From assembly GCF_001625215.2 (NCBI RefSeq), contig NC_030381.2:51979214-52043213 (forward strand): 64,000 bases of DNA. The letters are read 5' to 3'. The position numbers and the translations under genes are program-made. This DNA comes from Daucus carota subsp. sativus (lineage: Eukaryota > Streptophyta > Magnoliopsida > Apiales > Apiaceae). This document shows, piece after piece, positions 11,601 to 20,879 of the stretch (its first letter is position 1; each line of letters opens with the position of its first letter). The notes beneath the pieces were generated by a model, which searched no databases, had not been told where the DNA came from, and saw only the letters and a program-made list of their open reading frames with translations.

Positions 11601-13716
11601 AGTCTCCTGCCAGATACTATGATGAAGACGATGATAGGTTTGCTTCAGAACATGAACAGGAGTTTAATGATGAACATGAAAATGTAGCAGTTCAAGATAA
11701 TGGTACCTACTTCAACTATCAGTCTCACATGAAGAAAACACCCCGTGGAAAATGGACAAAACAAGACACTGAGTTGTTCTATCAGGTTTGTCTTCCTGCT
11801 ATATTTATATCGATTCTCTGAATCTTTTAACTACCTACTTTCTCTACTTCATAAACTATTTGTTTCCTGCTATATCAGAACTAAAAACCGACTTAAAGCA
11901 GCCAAGTTGTAACACAAATTGTAATAATATGACCTTATGTTATGTTATGTATAAAAGTTTGGTACTTTCTCTGTCCCTTTCATTTCTTAACATTTCTTTT
12001 TCACTGCTCGACACGCATTTTAATGCGTCTAAAAAACATAGTTCTGCAATCTTTTTTAAAAATTTTCTTTTTCTGAATAAAAATTTAAACATCAAACTTT
12101 TATTCGGAAAATAAAATTTTTAAAAAAAGTTATGAAACTATACTATATAGGAGCATTAAAGTCCGTGCCACGCCCCCGTCCCCCAATGTTAAGAATTGAG
12201 AGGGACGGAGGGAGTATAATTTAGCAAACAAAAGTGTTTGTTATTACTTTGATAAGTTAAAAATTAGTTTAATTTAGACGTGTAGTTTGGTAGCACATTT
12301 TGACATGTCAAAATCAATGAAATAGTATACGGTGGTTTTAAATGTAAATATGGCAATTTGAAGAGGAATAGTCTATACTGAATTTTATCTTAATTTCTTA
12401 AATAGTCTTGCAGCTCGTATCTTAAAGTTTAAAGTTAAAGTGCATAGTTACAACATGGCATAATATGCATCTAAACAAGTTTTATTTTAAAAACAAGTTA
12501 TTGGTAAAGGTTCTCTAATATAATAATAGATCTAATGAAAAGACTTGACTGTTCAAAAACAAATTGACAAAGAACTTGGAAAACATCTACATGTACCCCA
12601 AGGTTTGCATGCTTCTTTTCGGCAATAGCTTATTTCGCTTCTCTGACAACTCACTTTTCCCTTCCTCTTTTTTCAAAATCTTCTCTACAGTAGCAGAAAG
12701 AAGTGCATATGTTTTACTACTGTTTATTTCTAGTTTGGTTGTCGGTGCTTGGTACATAAAACCATTTGAATGTGCTAATGTGATCAATGCCATTTTGAAC
12801 ATTTGTTTTTTTGAAATTAAATTGGATCTTTTAATATTGCAGCTGGACTGCAATTATTAAGCATAATTTGGAGTTTTCACGGTTAACTCATGATTTGTTC
12901 TGTATTTTCTAATACTAGGCTCTGCAGCAGTTTGGAACAGACCTAACTATGATAACTCAACTTTTTCCTGGTCGCACTCGTAATCAAATAAAATTGAAAT
13001 ACAAAAAAGAAGAACGAGATCACCCTATGAGACTTCACGATGCCCTGACCACAAGGTCAAAAGGCAAGTAAATTTTGTCTCTTCTCTCAGTTTCTTTTAT
13101 GCTAAATTTTTTTCTAATCTTCTTTCTAAGTTTGTTTAATGAGTTGGGACTTGTCGAAGAACATTATGTACTAACGAGTACAGTATATTAATTTATTCCT
13201 GAGTGTTGACATTCCTTCTATTTGTATTCATGTAATTGCACGAGCAAGTTGTATCTAATAATTTGTTTGTTTCAGATCATTCCCACTTTCAGCTAATTAT
13301 TGATCAGGTCAAGAAAGCTGTTGCTGAGCGAAAGCAGATCTCCGAGACAGATGACTTGGATATATTACCAGAGGAACAGCCCGAAGGGCTTCCTCCTGAA
13401 GTGAATGTATGTCTTTATCCTTCTCTTGAGTTTATGGATTCACACAAAAATCGTATATCATACACTGCCATCTGTTCTTTAACCCATAGCTAAGTATAGT
13501 TTACTGTCAGTTTATCACTATATCCTTCGCTAGCCTGGGTGAGTTTGGTGTTTTCCTTAGTTTTAGAAATCTTACTAATGGCTGCAGGAGGGTACAAAGT
13601 CTGCGGAGGTCGAGGGTCCAGTAGAAGATGAAGGTCCTGCAGCTACAGGTCCGGTAGAGTCTTCGGACAGTGATGATGATGAAAAGAGATGGAGTCAGTT
13701 CAGAAGTGACCTGTAA
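8675..13716 (+). CDS. BDP1: Transcription factor TFIIIB component B'' (BDP1)
   Basis: BDP1 is the SANT-domain subunit of TFIIIB, which with TBP and BRF1 places RNA polymerase III on tRNA and 5S genes in the nucleus. Thirteen coding exons: 8675-8732, 8832-9142, 9228-9294, 9471-9658, 9772-9835, 9917-10194, 10280-10685, 10764-10861, 11024-11070, 11593-11785, 12919-13063, 13276-13406, 13588-13716, giving 704 residues in one continuous frame. The start is MDLEIDLLDD. An acidic N-terminal half is followed by a Lys/Arg-rich stretch (about 340-457), a conserved block starting DWLKTPEDELE (about 458-490), and the SANT/Myb domain (about 555-612, TPRGKWTKQDTELFYQ then FGTDLTMITQLFPGRTRNQI). The C-terminus is acidic (SSDSDDDEKRW). 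The intron after 13063 must use a GC donor to keep frame; the end of exon 2 may too (9142) or may use a GT donor at 9131. Intron 10 carries a Stowaway-like MITE. Confidence 0.93.
11965..12214. mobile_element. Stowaway-like MITE in a BDP1 intron
   Basis: The right end reads AGGGACGGAGGGAG followed by TA, and the left end reads CTTTCTCTGTCCC after TA. These match the CTCCCTCCGTCCC-type ends of Tc1/mariner Stowaway MITEs, with a TA dinucleotide on each side (11963-11964 and 12215-12216). Subterminal CTTAACATT / AATGTTAAG are also inverted. The core carries GAATAAAAATTT and its reverse partner. It is non-coding. Confidence 0.7.
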
Positions 13717-14499
13717 CTGCCAGCTATACTCACTGTTTTCTTCTTCATCTGCTGTTACAATCCTCTGATTCTTTAATAAATTCTCTGGGATGCCTTCTTT
13801 CATCCATACTGAAATGTACTTTACTGTACACATGGTCATGGACAAATACAAAGCATCTTAGGCTAAATGCTATGTGACGCACCGTTTGTGGCCAGCTGAA
13901 TCCAAATCATTGTGTCACACGTATGGTACCTAAAGCATGTGACCAGGTATGATAGGTCCGACGATACTCGATTCTTTTTTACCCGACTAGAACTTACCGA
14001 AATCGATTTGAATTTGAATTTAAATGTAAAAACTTTTTTTGGTCTCTCCCTTGAATGGGGAAAAAACCCAATCTTTTCTTGAATTAATGATATATTGTAT
14101 GTTGTTGTACGACGTATTTAAGATGACTGTTGGTAATTCGTTTCATTTTTTACCCTAGCACTCGCTCACACCTCATCTCCATGTAAAGTTTTATAGATAT
14201 TATGTATGCATGTCTTTGTTGCGTCAACTGAGCTGTTGAAGTGGTTTTTTTTATAATAGGTCATTCGAAATATTAACTTCAATCTCTGTTACGTCTTATT
14301 CCGAATTTTTATGCAAATAATGTGATAAACAAATTATTGAGTAATTTTAACTGAATGACTTATGTAAATAAATGAAATTTGAATAAGAAAACCGAAACAA
14401 TTATTGAGTTATCTAACATTTTTTTCGCCGTCTTAGTACGCTTAGTCACTTAACAATTCCTGGAACATTGATTATAGAACATGGGCCAAATTGCCAACA
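13717..14499. other. BDP1 3' UTR and spacer
   Basis: The first ~150 bases should hold the BDP1 3' UTR (AATAAA at 13774-13779). Beyond it is AT-rich spacer with no coding signal. Confidence 0.5.
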
Positions 14500-14596
14500 A
14501 AATGTTGGTGTGGTGGTAGAGCTTATGTACCCTCTTCTGGGAGGTCGGGAATTTGACCCCCAACGTGTGCGTTTGTAATCATTTAGCAAAAAAAAA
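14500..14596 (+). mobile_element. tRNA-derived SINE-like element
   Basis: TGGTGTGGTGGTAGAGCTT (14507 on) resembles a Pol III A box in SINE heads, and about 25 bases later GGAGGTCGGGAATTTGACCC resembles a decayed B-box region. The sequence ends in A9 (14588-14596). Size, order and the A-tail fit a short or truncated plant SINE. No clear target duplication was seen. Confidence 0.5.
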
Positions 14597-14617
14597 CATG
14601 AGCAATATATATTTTAT

Positions 14618-15210
14618 TAAAGAGTCGATTTTTCCGTATTATGGGCCAGTTTTCATAAGCATAAATGATATACGATAAAGTGTAAATCAATTATTTTAAC
14701 TTGGACCAATCTTCGCAGTTTCCAGGCCTGCAATTTGGATCATTTTTCATTGTATTACTCGGCCCTAGGCCCGCGTTTGATCTCGAATGTTCTAGATTTA
14801 TCATTCTCCACTTTAAATATCAAAATCAATGACAAAACACTAAACAAAATCACTCCATCTTCTCCATTTCCACAAATTTATATGCTCGAGATCTTTTCAA
14901 TCAACATCTATCAATTCAGTTTAAACACATATATCATATATGTGTGTCTCAATAATTAATTACTTTTAATTATACATCGTGTATGTTATTATCATTGATT
15001 ATCTTGAATGATAACAAAGAGATCCATAATTGGGTATACAAAAGATGAGTTAACATCTATATCGATCTTAATGGTCCAGATATGTTAACTATAATCCTGA
15101 TCGAGTAAGATATAACATAATTCATTATATTTGTTTCTTTTATTATTGTGTTGGTGATATTGATGGGTAACTCCAATAAACAATGAAGATAATACTCCTG
15201 AAAATTGGCT
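14618..15210 (+). repeat. Duplicated upstream module, copy A
   Basis: It is colinear with 17450-18165, with shared blocks including CCGTATTATGGGCC, GGCCCTAGGCCCG, AATGTTCTAGATTTATC, CCACTTTAAATATCAAAATCA, GAGATCTTTTCAATC, ATCGATCTTAATGGT and AAACAATGAAGATAATACTCCT. The order is conserved with indels, so this is an old segmental duplication or two copies of one mobile element. Each copy leads straight into a different gene fragment. Repeated GGCCC blocks give it a promoter-like look. Confidence 0.75.
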
Positions 15211-15561
15211 ATGATCTGTGATGAATCTAGTGGTGATGGTGAAACAGTTCGTAGTCTATTGACATTGAAAAAAGATTGTGGCAATTGGACTAAACAGTTT
15301 AAACTTGAGGATTGTATAAAGAATGATCATGTAATTCTATATCTGGGTGATGGACAATTTGTTGTTGTTGGAGTAAGTTATTATAGACGTCGAAGTCGAT
15401 CTATCTATTACTACAACAATAAGAAAAATGCCAAAGAGTATCTTGGAGCATCTCCGGCCAGACAGGTTACTTCAGTTGTCAAGTTCAATGAGAGCCTTGT
15501 TTCCGTCAAAGGGTTTAAACAACTAGAATATGGAGTATTCACATCAGATAGTATCATATAA
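15211..15561 (+). pseudogene. F-box-associated (FBA) domain-like fragment
   Basis: A 116-codon open frame starts at ATG 15211. It reads ...LLTLKKDCGNWTKQFKLED...NDHVILYLGDGQFVVVG... and ends with VVKFNESLVSVKGFKQLE. The W-T-K-x-F element, the DG-x-x-V-V-V-x strand pattern and the near-terminal ESLVSVKG match the C-terminal F-box-associated interaction domain of plant F-box proteins (usual form YVESLVSL). There is no F-box (about 45 residues expected at the N-terminus) and no plausible upstream exon in the 600-bp module in front of it. I infer a truncated F-box gene or a captured fragment; whether it is transcribed is unknown. Confidence 0.5.
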
Positions 15562-15967
15562 AGAAACACAATGCATAATGTTGGTCATCAGCTTTTCAAT
15601 TTCAGTTCGATCTCTTGTTTTTTAGTACTTTCTTGTATCATTAAGCTTTGTTTCCATTAAAACATTAGAACAAGTGAAGTCTACAAACAATTAGCTTTGT
15701 ATAAACTTACTTTTTATTGAATGTGCTTGCATTATATGAACTACTTTATATTTTATGTTTGAACTTTGTACACTAGGTAAATCTCCTTAATTTCAAAGTT
15801 GTTGAATTTTAGTGTATAGTGTTGTTTACTTTTAAATAGAAGTTTATAATGTGGATTGCTATATGCCTATATCGTATTTGATTTCTTTGTATGCATTATT
15901 TTGCTTGTATATCTTTGTAGCGAGAGAAAAAACTTATATTTATAAAAACATGTTTGAGATATATTGA

Positions 15968-16640
15968 AGAGATTATTGCAGTTTGTAACCTTCAACTTTG
16001 GCTTATTGGCAGATGAGTACCCATACTTTGAAACATGATAGTTGACATCCTAAAATTTATAGTATGTTGCAGTTTGTAACCCTTCCGTTAAAGTTAAATA
16101 GAAGGTGTTAGTTCAGGGACATTTTCATACTTGCATAATATAATTTTTAATTTTTATCAAAAAGATTATCCAATAATTCGATTTTTTTACTCCCAACTAT
16201 TATAACTTTGGAAGAAATTAAATATAAGAATTTCAATCTCATTAAAATTACCTAAATATTTTTTTTTTCGAATAACAAGTTCTTAAATTATAAAAAATTC
16301 AATCTCATATTTCGTTTGCATAATATGATTTTAAAAAAATACAATTAAATCGTACTTTATTCAATTAAAAAAATGTATTTATTATAAAAAGAATCAATAT
16401 TTTTTAAATATTAAATAGAATTATTACATATGTATTTTTGGTAAAAAAAATGAAAAGTTATATATTATGCAAGTACGAAAATGTCCCTGAACTAAAAACT
16501 CATATTTAACTTTAACGGGATTATTTAGGAGAAGGGTTACAGACTGCAACACATTATAAACTTTGAGGTTCAACTGTCACATCTCAAAGTATGGGTACGC
16601 CAATGAGCCAAAATTGAGGGTACAAACTGCAATAATCTCT
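15968..16640. mobile_element. Foldback (long terminal inverted repeat) element
   Basis: Both ends read AGAGATTATTGCAGTTTGTA inward, and the arms (about 200 bp) stay complementary through blocks such as CCCATACTTTGA, CCTTCCGTTAAAGTTAAATA (partly) and TTCAGGGACATTTTC. The centre is AT-rich and non-coding. No clean target duplication is visible, unlike the elements at 18881 and 23855, so its superfamily is not set. Confidence 0.75.
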
Positions 16641-17449
16641 ATATCATCCTCCACATCTTCAAGTCATACTTAGTGGCATATTTAGCAATGCATTCAATTA
16701 TAATTATTAGGAATTTTTTTTCCCATTCATTAAATTCAGGTGTATTGAACTTGAATTTTAAAAATATATATTATAATGTATTAGTTAGAATTTAATTATC
16801 CTAAAAAGTATTGGATTTTCAATTATACATAAAAACTCGATTGTAATCAATTAAAATTATTCAAAATCCAAATATGATGATATTCAAAAGTTCATAGATA
16901 TTTTTTTGGTTTTGGACTTTTTGAAATGATCAGATTGTTCTATAAAGTTTGTATTTTTTTAAAAAAAATTCTCTCCATAATCCATGATATTTTGAAGAAT
17001 TATGTTTTGACTCTTAGAATTCTTCATTAACTCTATAATATTATTTCAATTTTGATAAACTCCGTTTAAAATTCGGATGCAATCTATTGATATATATAAA
17101 TTATTATTATTACTCCAGTAAAATCCAAGGTCAATTGTTTAAAAGAAATTGCCAAGTCTCTGTCATCATAAATATATCTTAAGGTTCACGATATATACAA
17201 TTCAGTTTATGCATCATCGGATAATGTGAAAGATAGAATTTGTTTTGGATTAGGAAAAGGAATCTTGATTATGCAAGTAAATGTCAGTTGTCTTATTGAA
17301 TAAAACATAATTTTGTTCTAATCTGACGGTGCTTATTTGTTCTGTATACGATTCAACGGATGATAAGCTTTTGATAGTGAGAAGACCATGCAACCAAATT
17401 ATCTTTCTTACACTTGTTATATATAAGTATATAATATAGTATATTGGAC
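16641..17449. other. AT-rich spacer
   Basis: No gene, RNA or clear repeat boundary is visible. Open frames are short and lack any recognisable domain. Confidence 0.4.
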
Positions 17450-18165
17450 TAAGAGTCAATCTTTCCGTATTATGGGCCTTTCTTTCATAGGCCTAAATGA
17501 TATACAACAAAGAAATGTAGATTGTAACTATAAATTGGATCATTTTTTACTTCGCTGCTAGGCCTGTAACGTAGATCATTTTTCACTCCGTTTCTAGGCC
17601 CTAGGCCCGTAACTTAGATCATTTTTCATTCCAATGTAGGCCCTAAGCCCGTATTTGATTTTGAACCAGAATGTTCTAGATTTATCCAGCAATGGTCCTC
17701 CACTTTAAATATCAAAATCAGTGACAAAGTACTAAACTAAAACAATCAGGGCAACCACTCCATCGTCTCCATTTCAGAAAAAAAAATATATGTGTGTGTG
17801 AGATCTTTTCAATCCAACATCTATCGATTCAGTTAAAGCACACATATCATATATGTTTTTGTCGATAATTAATTATTTTTAATTATAAATCTTGTATGTT
17901 ATTATCAGTGGCATCTTGAATGATAAAAAAGTCGTCCACATTTCGAAATATTAAGGATGCGTTAACACCTAGATCGATCTTAATGGTGTGGATACGTTGA
18001 CAGTAATCTTAATTGAGTAAGAAATAATTTGATTTGTTGTATTTGTTTCTTCAAAATGATATCATATACGTATGTGTCTTGTATCATTAATACTTTTATT
18101 ATTATATCAGTGATACAAATGGAATAACACAATAAACAATGAAGATAATACTCCTTAAAATTGGC
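17450..18165 (+). repeat. Duplicated upstream module, copy B
   Basis: This is the counterpart of copy A (14618-15210), with extra internal repeats of a GTAGATCATTTTTCACTCC-like unit near 17545-17640. It leads into the MET1-like fragment at about 18150. Confidence 0.75.
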
Positions 18166-18715
18166 CGGACGATGAGATGGATGAAGGTTCGACAAAGCAT
18201 GGTAAGTTTTAATATTTCATATTTTTACAAAATTATTTTGTGTGGATTTATTCATATCTATCGACCAGTATTCCTTTGTATTCAAACACCTGATATTAAA
18301 TTTTTTTATATGATATATCATTAATTTTCTGATTTATTATTCAACAACTATCAAGTTTGTACGGATAGAATATTAAATATTAAAATGAAATTCAGTGTAA
18401 TGGCTTTTTTAATCTTTTTTTTTTGACAGAGTGTAATGGCTTTGGACGGATAGAATCTTGGGCAATTTCTGGCTATGAAGATGGCTTACCGGTCATTTGG
18501 GTATCCACAGACACTGCTGATTATGATTATGGCAAACCAGCTAGTGTCTACAAAAAGCTTTACATATGGTCAGTTCTATGAGAAGGCTCGAGCATGTATT
18601 GAGTTTCACAAAAGGTTATCAAAATCTAATGGTGGTCATCCTCATCTGATGAGTTACTTGCTGCAGTCCTTTGCTCAATGAGTGGGTGTAAGAATTTTCC
18701 CGGTGGTTCGTCTAT
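18150..18715 (+). pseudogene. Fragment of a DNMT1/MET1-type DNA cytosine-5 methyltransferase gene
   Basis: Two pieces join in frame across a GT-AG intron: an exon ending at 18201 (WPDDEMDEGSTKH, then one base) and an exon from 18430. The second reads [19 protein letters not shown], then [20 protein letters not shown] and VYKKLY. After a frameshift near 18565 come [20 protein letters not shown] and GGHPHL, and after another near 18645 DELLAAV and SMSGCKNF. These match, in order, part of the N-terminal half of plant MET1 (the region of the replication-foci-targeting domain, where plant proteins read ISGYEDGSPVIW). The catalytic domain is absent. The frameshifts and truncation make it a broken fragment; it follows duplicated module B directly. 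Confidence 0.75.
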
Positions 18716-18880
18716 CAGAATTAATTGTTTTTTGGGGTGAGTTTATTTTTGACCAACTGGATTAAAAGGAGAAAATTTTGGAGTTTTTTTATTCAGAATT
18801 CGGTTGTAATTGATATAGAAATTTCGGTTCGGTAAAATAACCGAATTAAATTCGGTTCATTATTCTGTTATTTTATAATA

Positions 18881-19520
18881 GGGAAAATTAAATTGCAGGT
18901 CCCTGAACTATTGACGTTTTATTGTCTAGGTCCCTGAACTAAAGATTCCGTATTTCAGGTCACTTAACTTTTTTGTTTTCTGATCTAAGTCCTTCCGTCA
19001 AAAAGATTCTAACAGTGTTAACTAGGGTTCTTGAGTTTCATACAGATCAAAGCAATTTTGAAGGTGTTAGTGTTATCTAAATTCAAAGTTCAAGTAGTCA
19101 AATTGAAGCTTGAGTCGCTGGCGACACTCATATGACACCAATTTTCAAAAATTATGTTCAATTTAAAATTTTATAAATTTAGGTCACTAAATTCAATAAA
19201 GAACCCTAAATTTATGGTCAAATTTGGGGTTTTTTAAAATTAAATCTAATTTGTGAAAATTGTTGTCATATGAGTGTCGCTAGTGATTCAAGCTTCAATT
19301 TGACTATTTGAACTTTGAGTTTGGATATCACTAACACCTTCAAAATTGCTTTGATCTGTATGAAACTCAAGAACCCTAGTTAACACCGTTAGAATCTTTT
19401 TGACGGAAGGACTTGGATCAGAAAATAGACAAGTTAAGTGATCTGAAATACGGAATCTTTAGTTCAGGGACCTAGACAATAAAACGTCAATAGTTCAAGG
19501 ACCTATAAATTAATTTGCCC
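18881..19520. mobile_element. Mutator-like foldback MITE with perfect 10-bp target duplication
   Basis: The 640-bp element starts GGGAAAATTAAATTGCAGG and its right end, read inward, starts GGGCAAATTAATTTATAGG. The arms of about 260 bp are near-complementary throughout (GACGTTTTATTGTCTAGGTC, TTGACGGAAGGACTT, GCTTTGATCTGTATGAAACT). It is flanked by TTTTATAATA on both sides (18871-18880 and 19521-19530). A 9-10 bp duplication and long inverted arms are typical of Mutator-like non-autonomous elements. There is no coding sequence. Confidence 0.88.
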
Positions 19521-19530
19521 TTTTATAATA

Positions 19531-20160
19531 TAAGTATGTTTGAATGATCAAAGTGAATTGTGACCTGTTTCGATTATTTACATTTCAGAATCACATTGAC
19601 AATCAATTAAGACAACGAGGCCGTAAACACTGGACATCCAATTTCATGATCGACTCCAAACGAAATCGTAACTATAAGCAGACCCAAACCTGAGACTAAA
19701 CAAATAGTACTTCACTCTATTTTTAACAAGTAGTCCTCTAATAATTAACTTCAATCATAATTCTTTGAGAAAATACTTCAATCATAAACGATAAACAATA
19801 AATAATTGTTAAAAACAAGTTATAAAATTATACTTTATTATTCCTATAAAATATAGTTATATTATTTATTTTTAAGATTTTTTTACTGAATAAAAAATTT
19901 GAAATATAAATATTTATTCAGAAAAAGATAATTTCAAAAATAAGTTATAAAACTATATTTTATAGGATCGCGCTCAAAAGAAACCCATCCTTAAAATATA
20001 ACCATAGAAACTACTAAGATTATGTTGCACGACCCTAAATTTTAAATGAATTTTTAGCATCTAAATTTAAATACATATTTTTTGCATCGTTGTGTATGTT
20101 AAAAAATAATTTCAAAAAATAATTTCAAAATATATACATAAACACGACACTTTTTAGCAG
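19531..20160. other. AT-rich spacer with a degenerate MITE core
   Basis: Around 19845-19975 there is an imperfect palindrome with ACTGAATAAAAAATTTG and its reverse partner TATTTATTCAGAAAAAG, akin to the cores at 12070-12110, 25320-25370 and 51400-51445. Nothing else is recognised. Confidence 0.4.
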
Positions 20161-20167
20161 TACAACT

Positions 20168-20410
20168 GCAAAACCCTTATACTAGAGGGTTCTAAGGGTT
20201 CTCATGCTAAGGGTTCTAAGTAAAACCCTTATACTAGAGGGTTCTAAAGGTTCTCATGCCAAGGGTTCTAAGTGGAACACCATTAAGTGTGTGCCCATAG
20301 TGGGTTCTCATGCTAAGGGTTCTAAGTAAAACCCTTATACTAGAGGGTTCTAAGGGTTCTCATGCCAAGGGTTCTAAGTGGAACACCATTAAGTGTGTGC
20401 CCATAGTGGA
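20168..20410 (+). repeat. Minisatellite of AAGGGTTCTAAG-rich units (about 52-54 bp)
   Basis: The anchor AAAACCCTTATACTAGAGGG occurs at 20170, 20222 and 20328, with spacings of 52 and 106 bp. Units hold GGGTTCTAAGGGTTCTCATG, and two of them continue into an identical tail ACACCATTAAGTGTGTGCCC. Each unit also contains a small hairpin (AACCCTT...AGAGGGTT). It lies about 470 bp beyond the MFAP1 stop codon. Confidence 0.85.
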
Positions 20411-20879
20411 AAAAAATATAGAGAGATGAGTGGGATATCAGATATGTAGTCACACCCCTGCTTTTATATTTCATACTTACGCAAATTTCGTCCACTTAGC
20501 AAGGTACTATACCACTACAATACAATGAAGGCACCAATTGGACCCCATTTTAAGTCTATGATGAATAACCTTGATCCAATTTAACAATCTTACAGAGTCA
20601 TATGCCAGCAAAGACCACTGGATTCCAGTTTTATAACACTAACCAGATAACCAGTTCATAGACTAATCAGGCCCCAGACGCTAACAGAGAACATATTAGC
20701 AATGCTAAATGTCATATTCCCCGTCCCAGAAGTTCAGGACCATGAAAGTAAATTATGCCAAATACAAACACAAAAGTTATAGTATACAATACAACTAAAG
20801 CGCTAGTCCGGCACCTATTGCAAAATTAGAGCATTCTTTATGCATTGATCTGCATCCTTGTATGATGAGGAAAAGAAAG

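Noticed and set aside
12587-12860. Overlapping open frames on both strands in BDP1 intron 10
   Set aside because: Intronic; the SANT domain is contiguous only when this stretch is spliced out.
20168-20410. Interstitial telomeric repeat
   Set aside because: GGGTTCTAAGGG looks superficially telomere-like but is not TTTAGGG, and the true unit is 52-54 bp.
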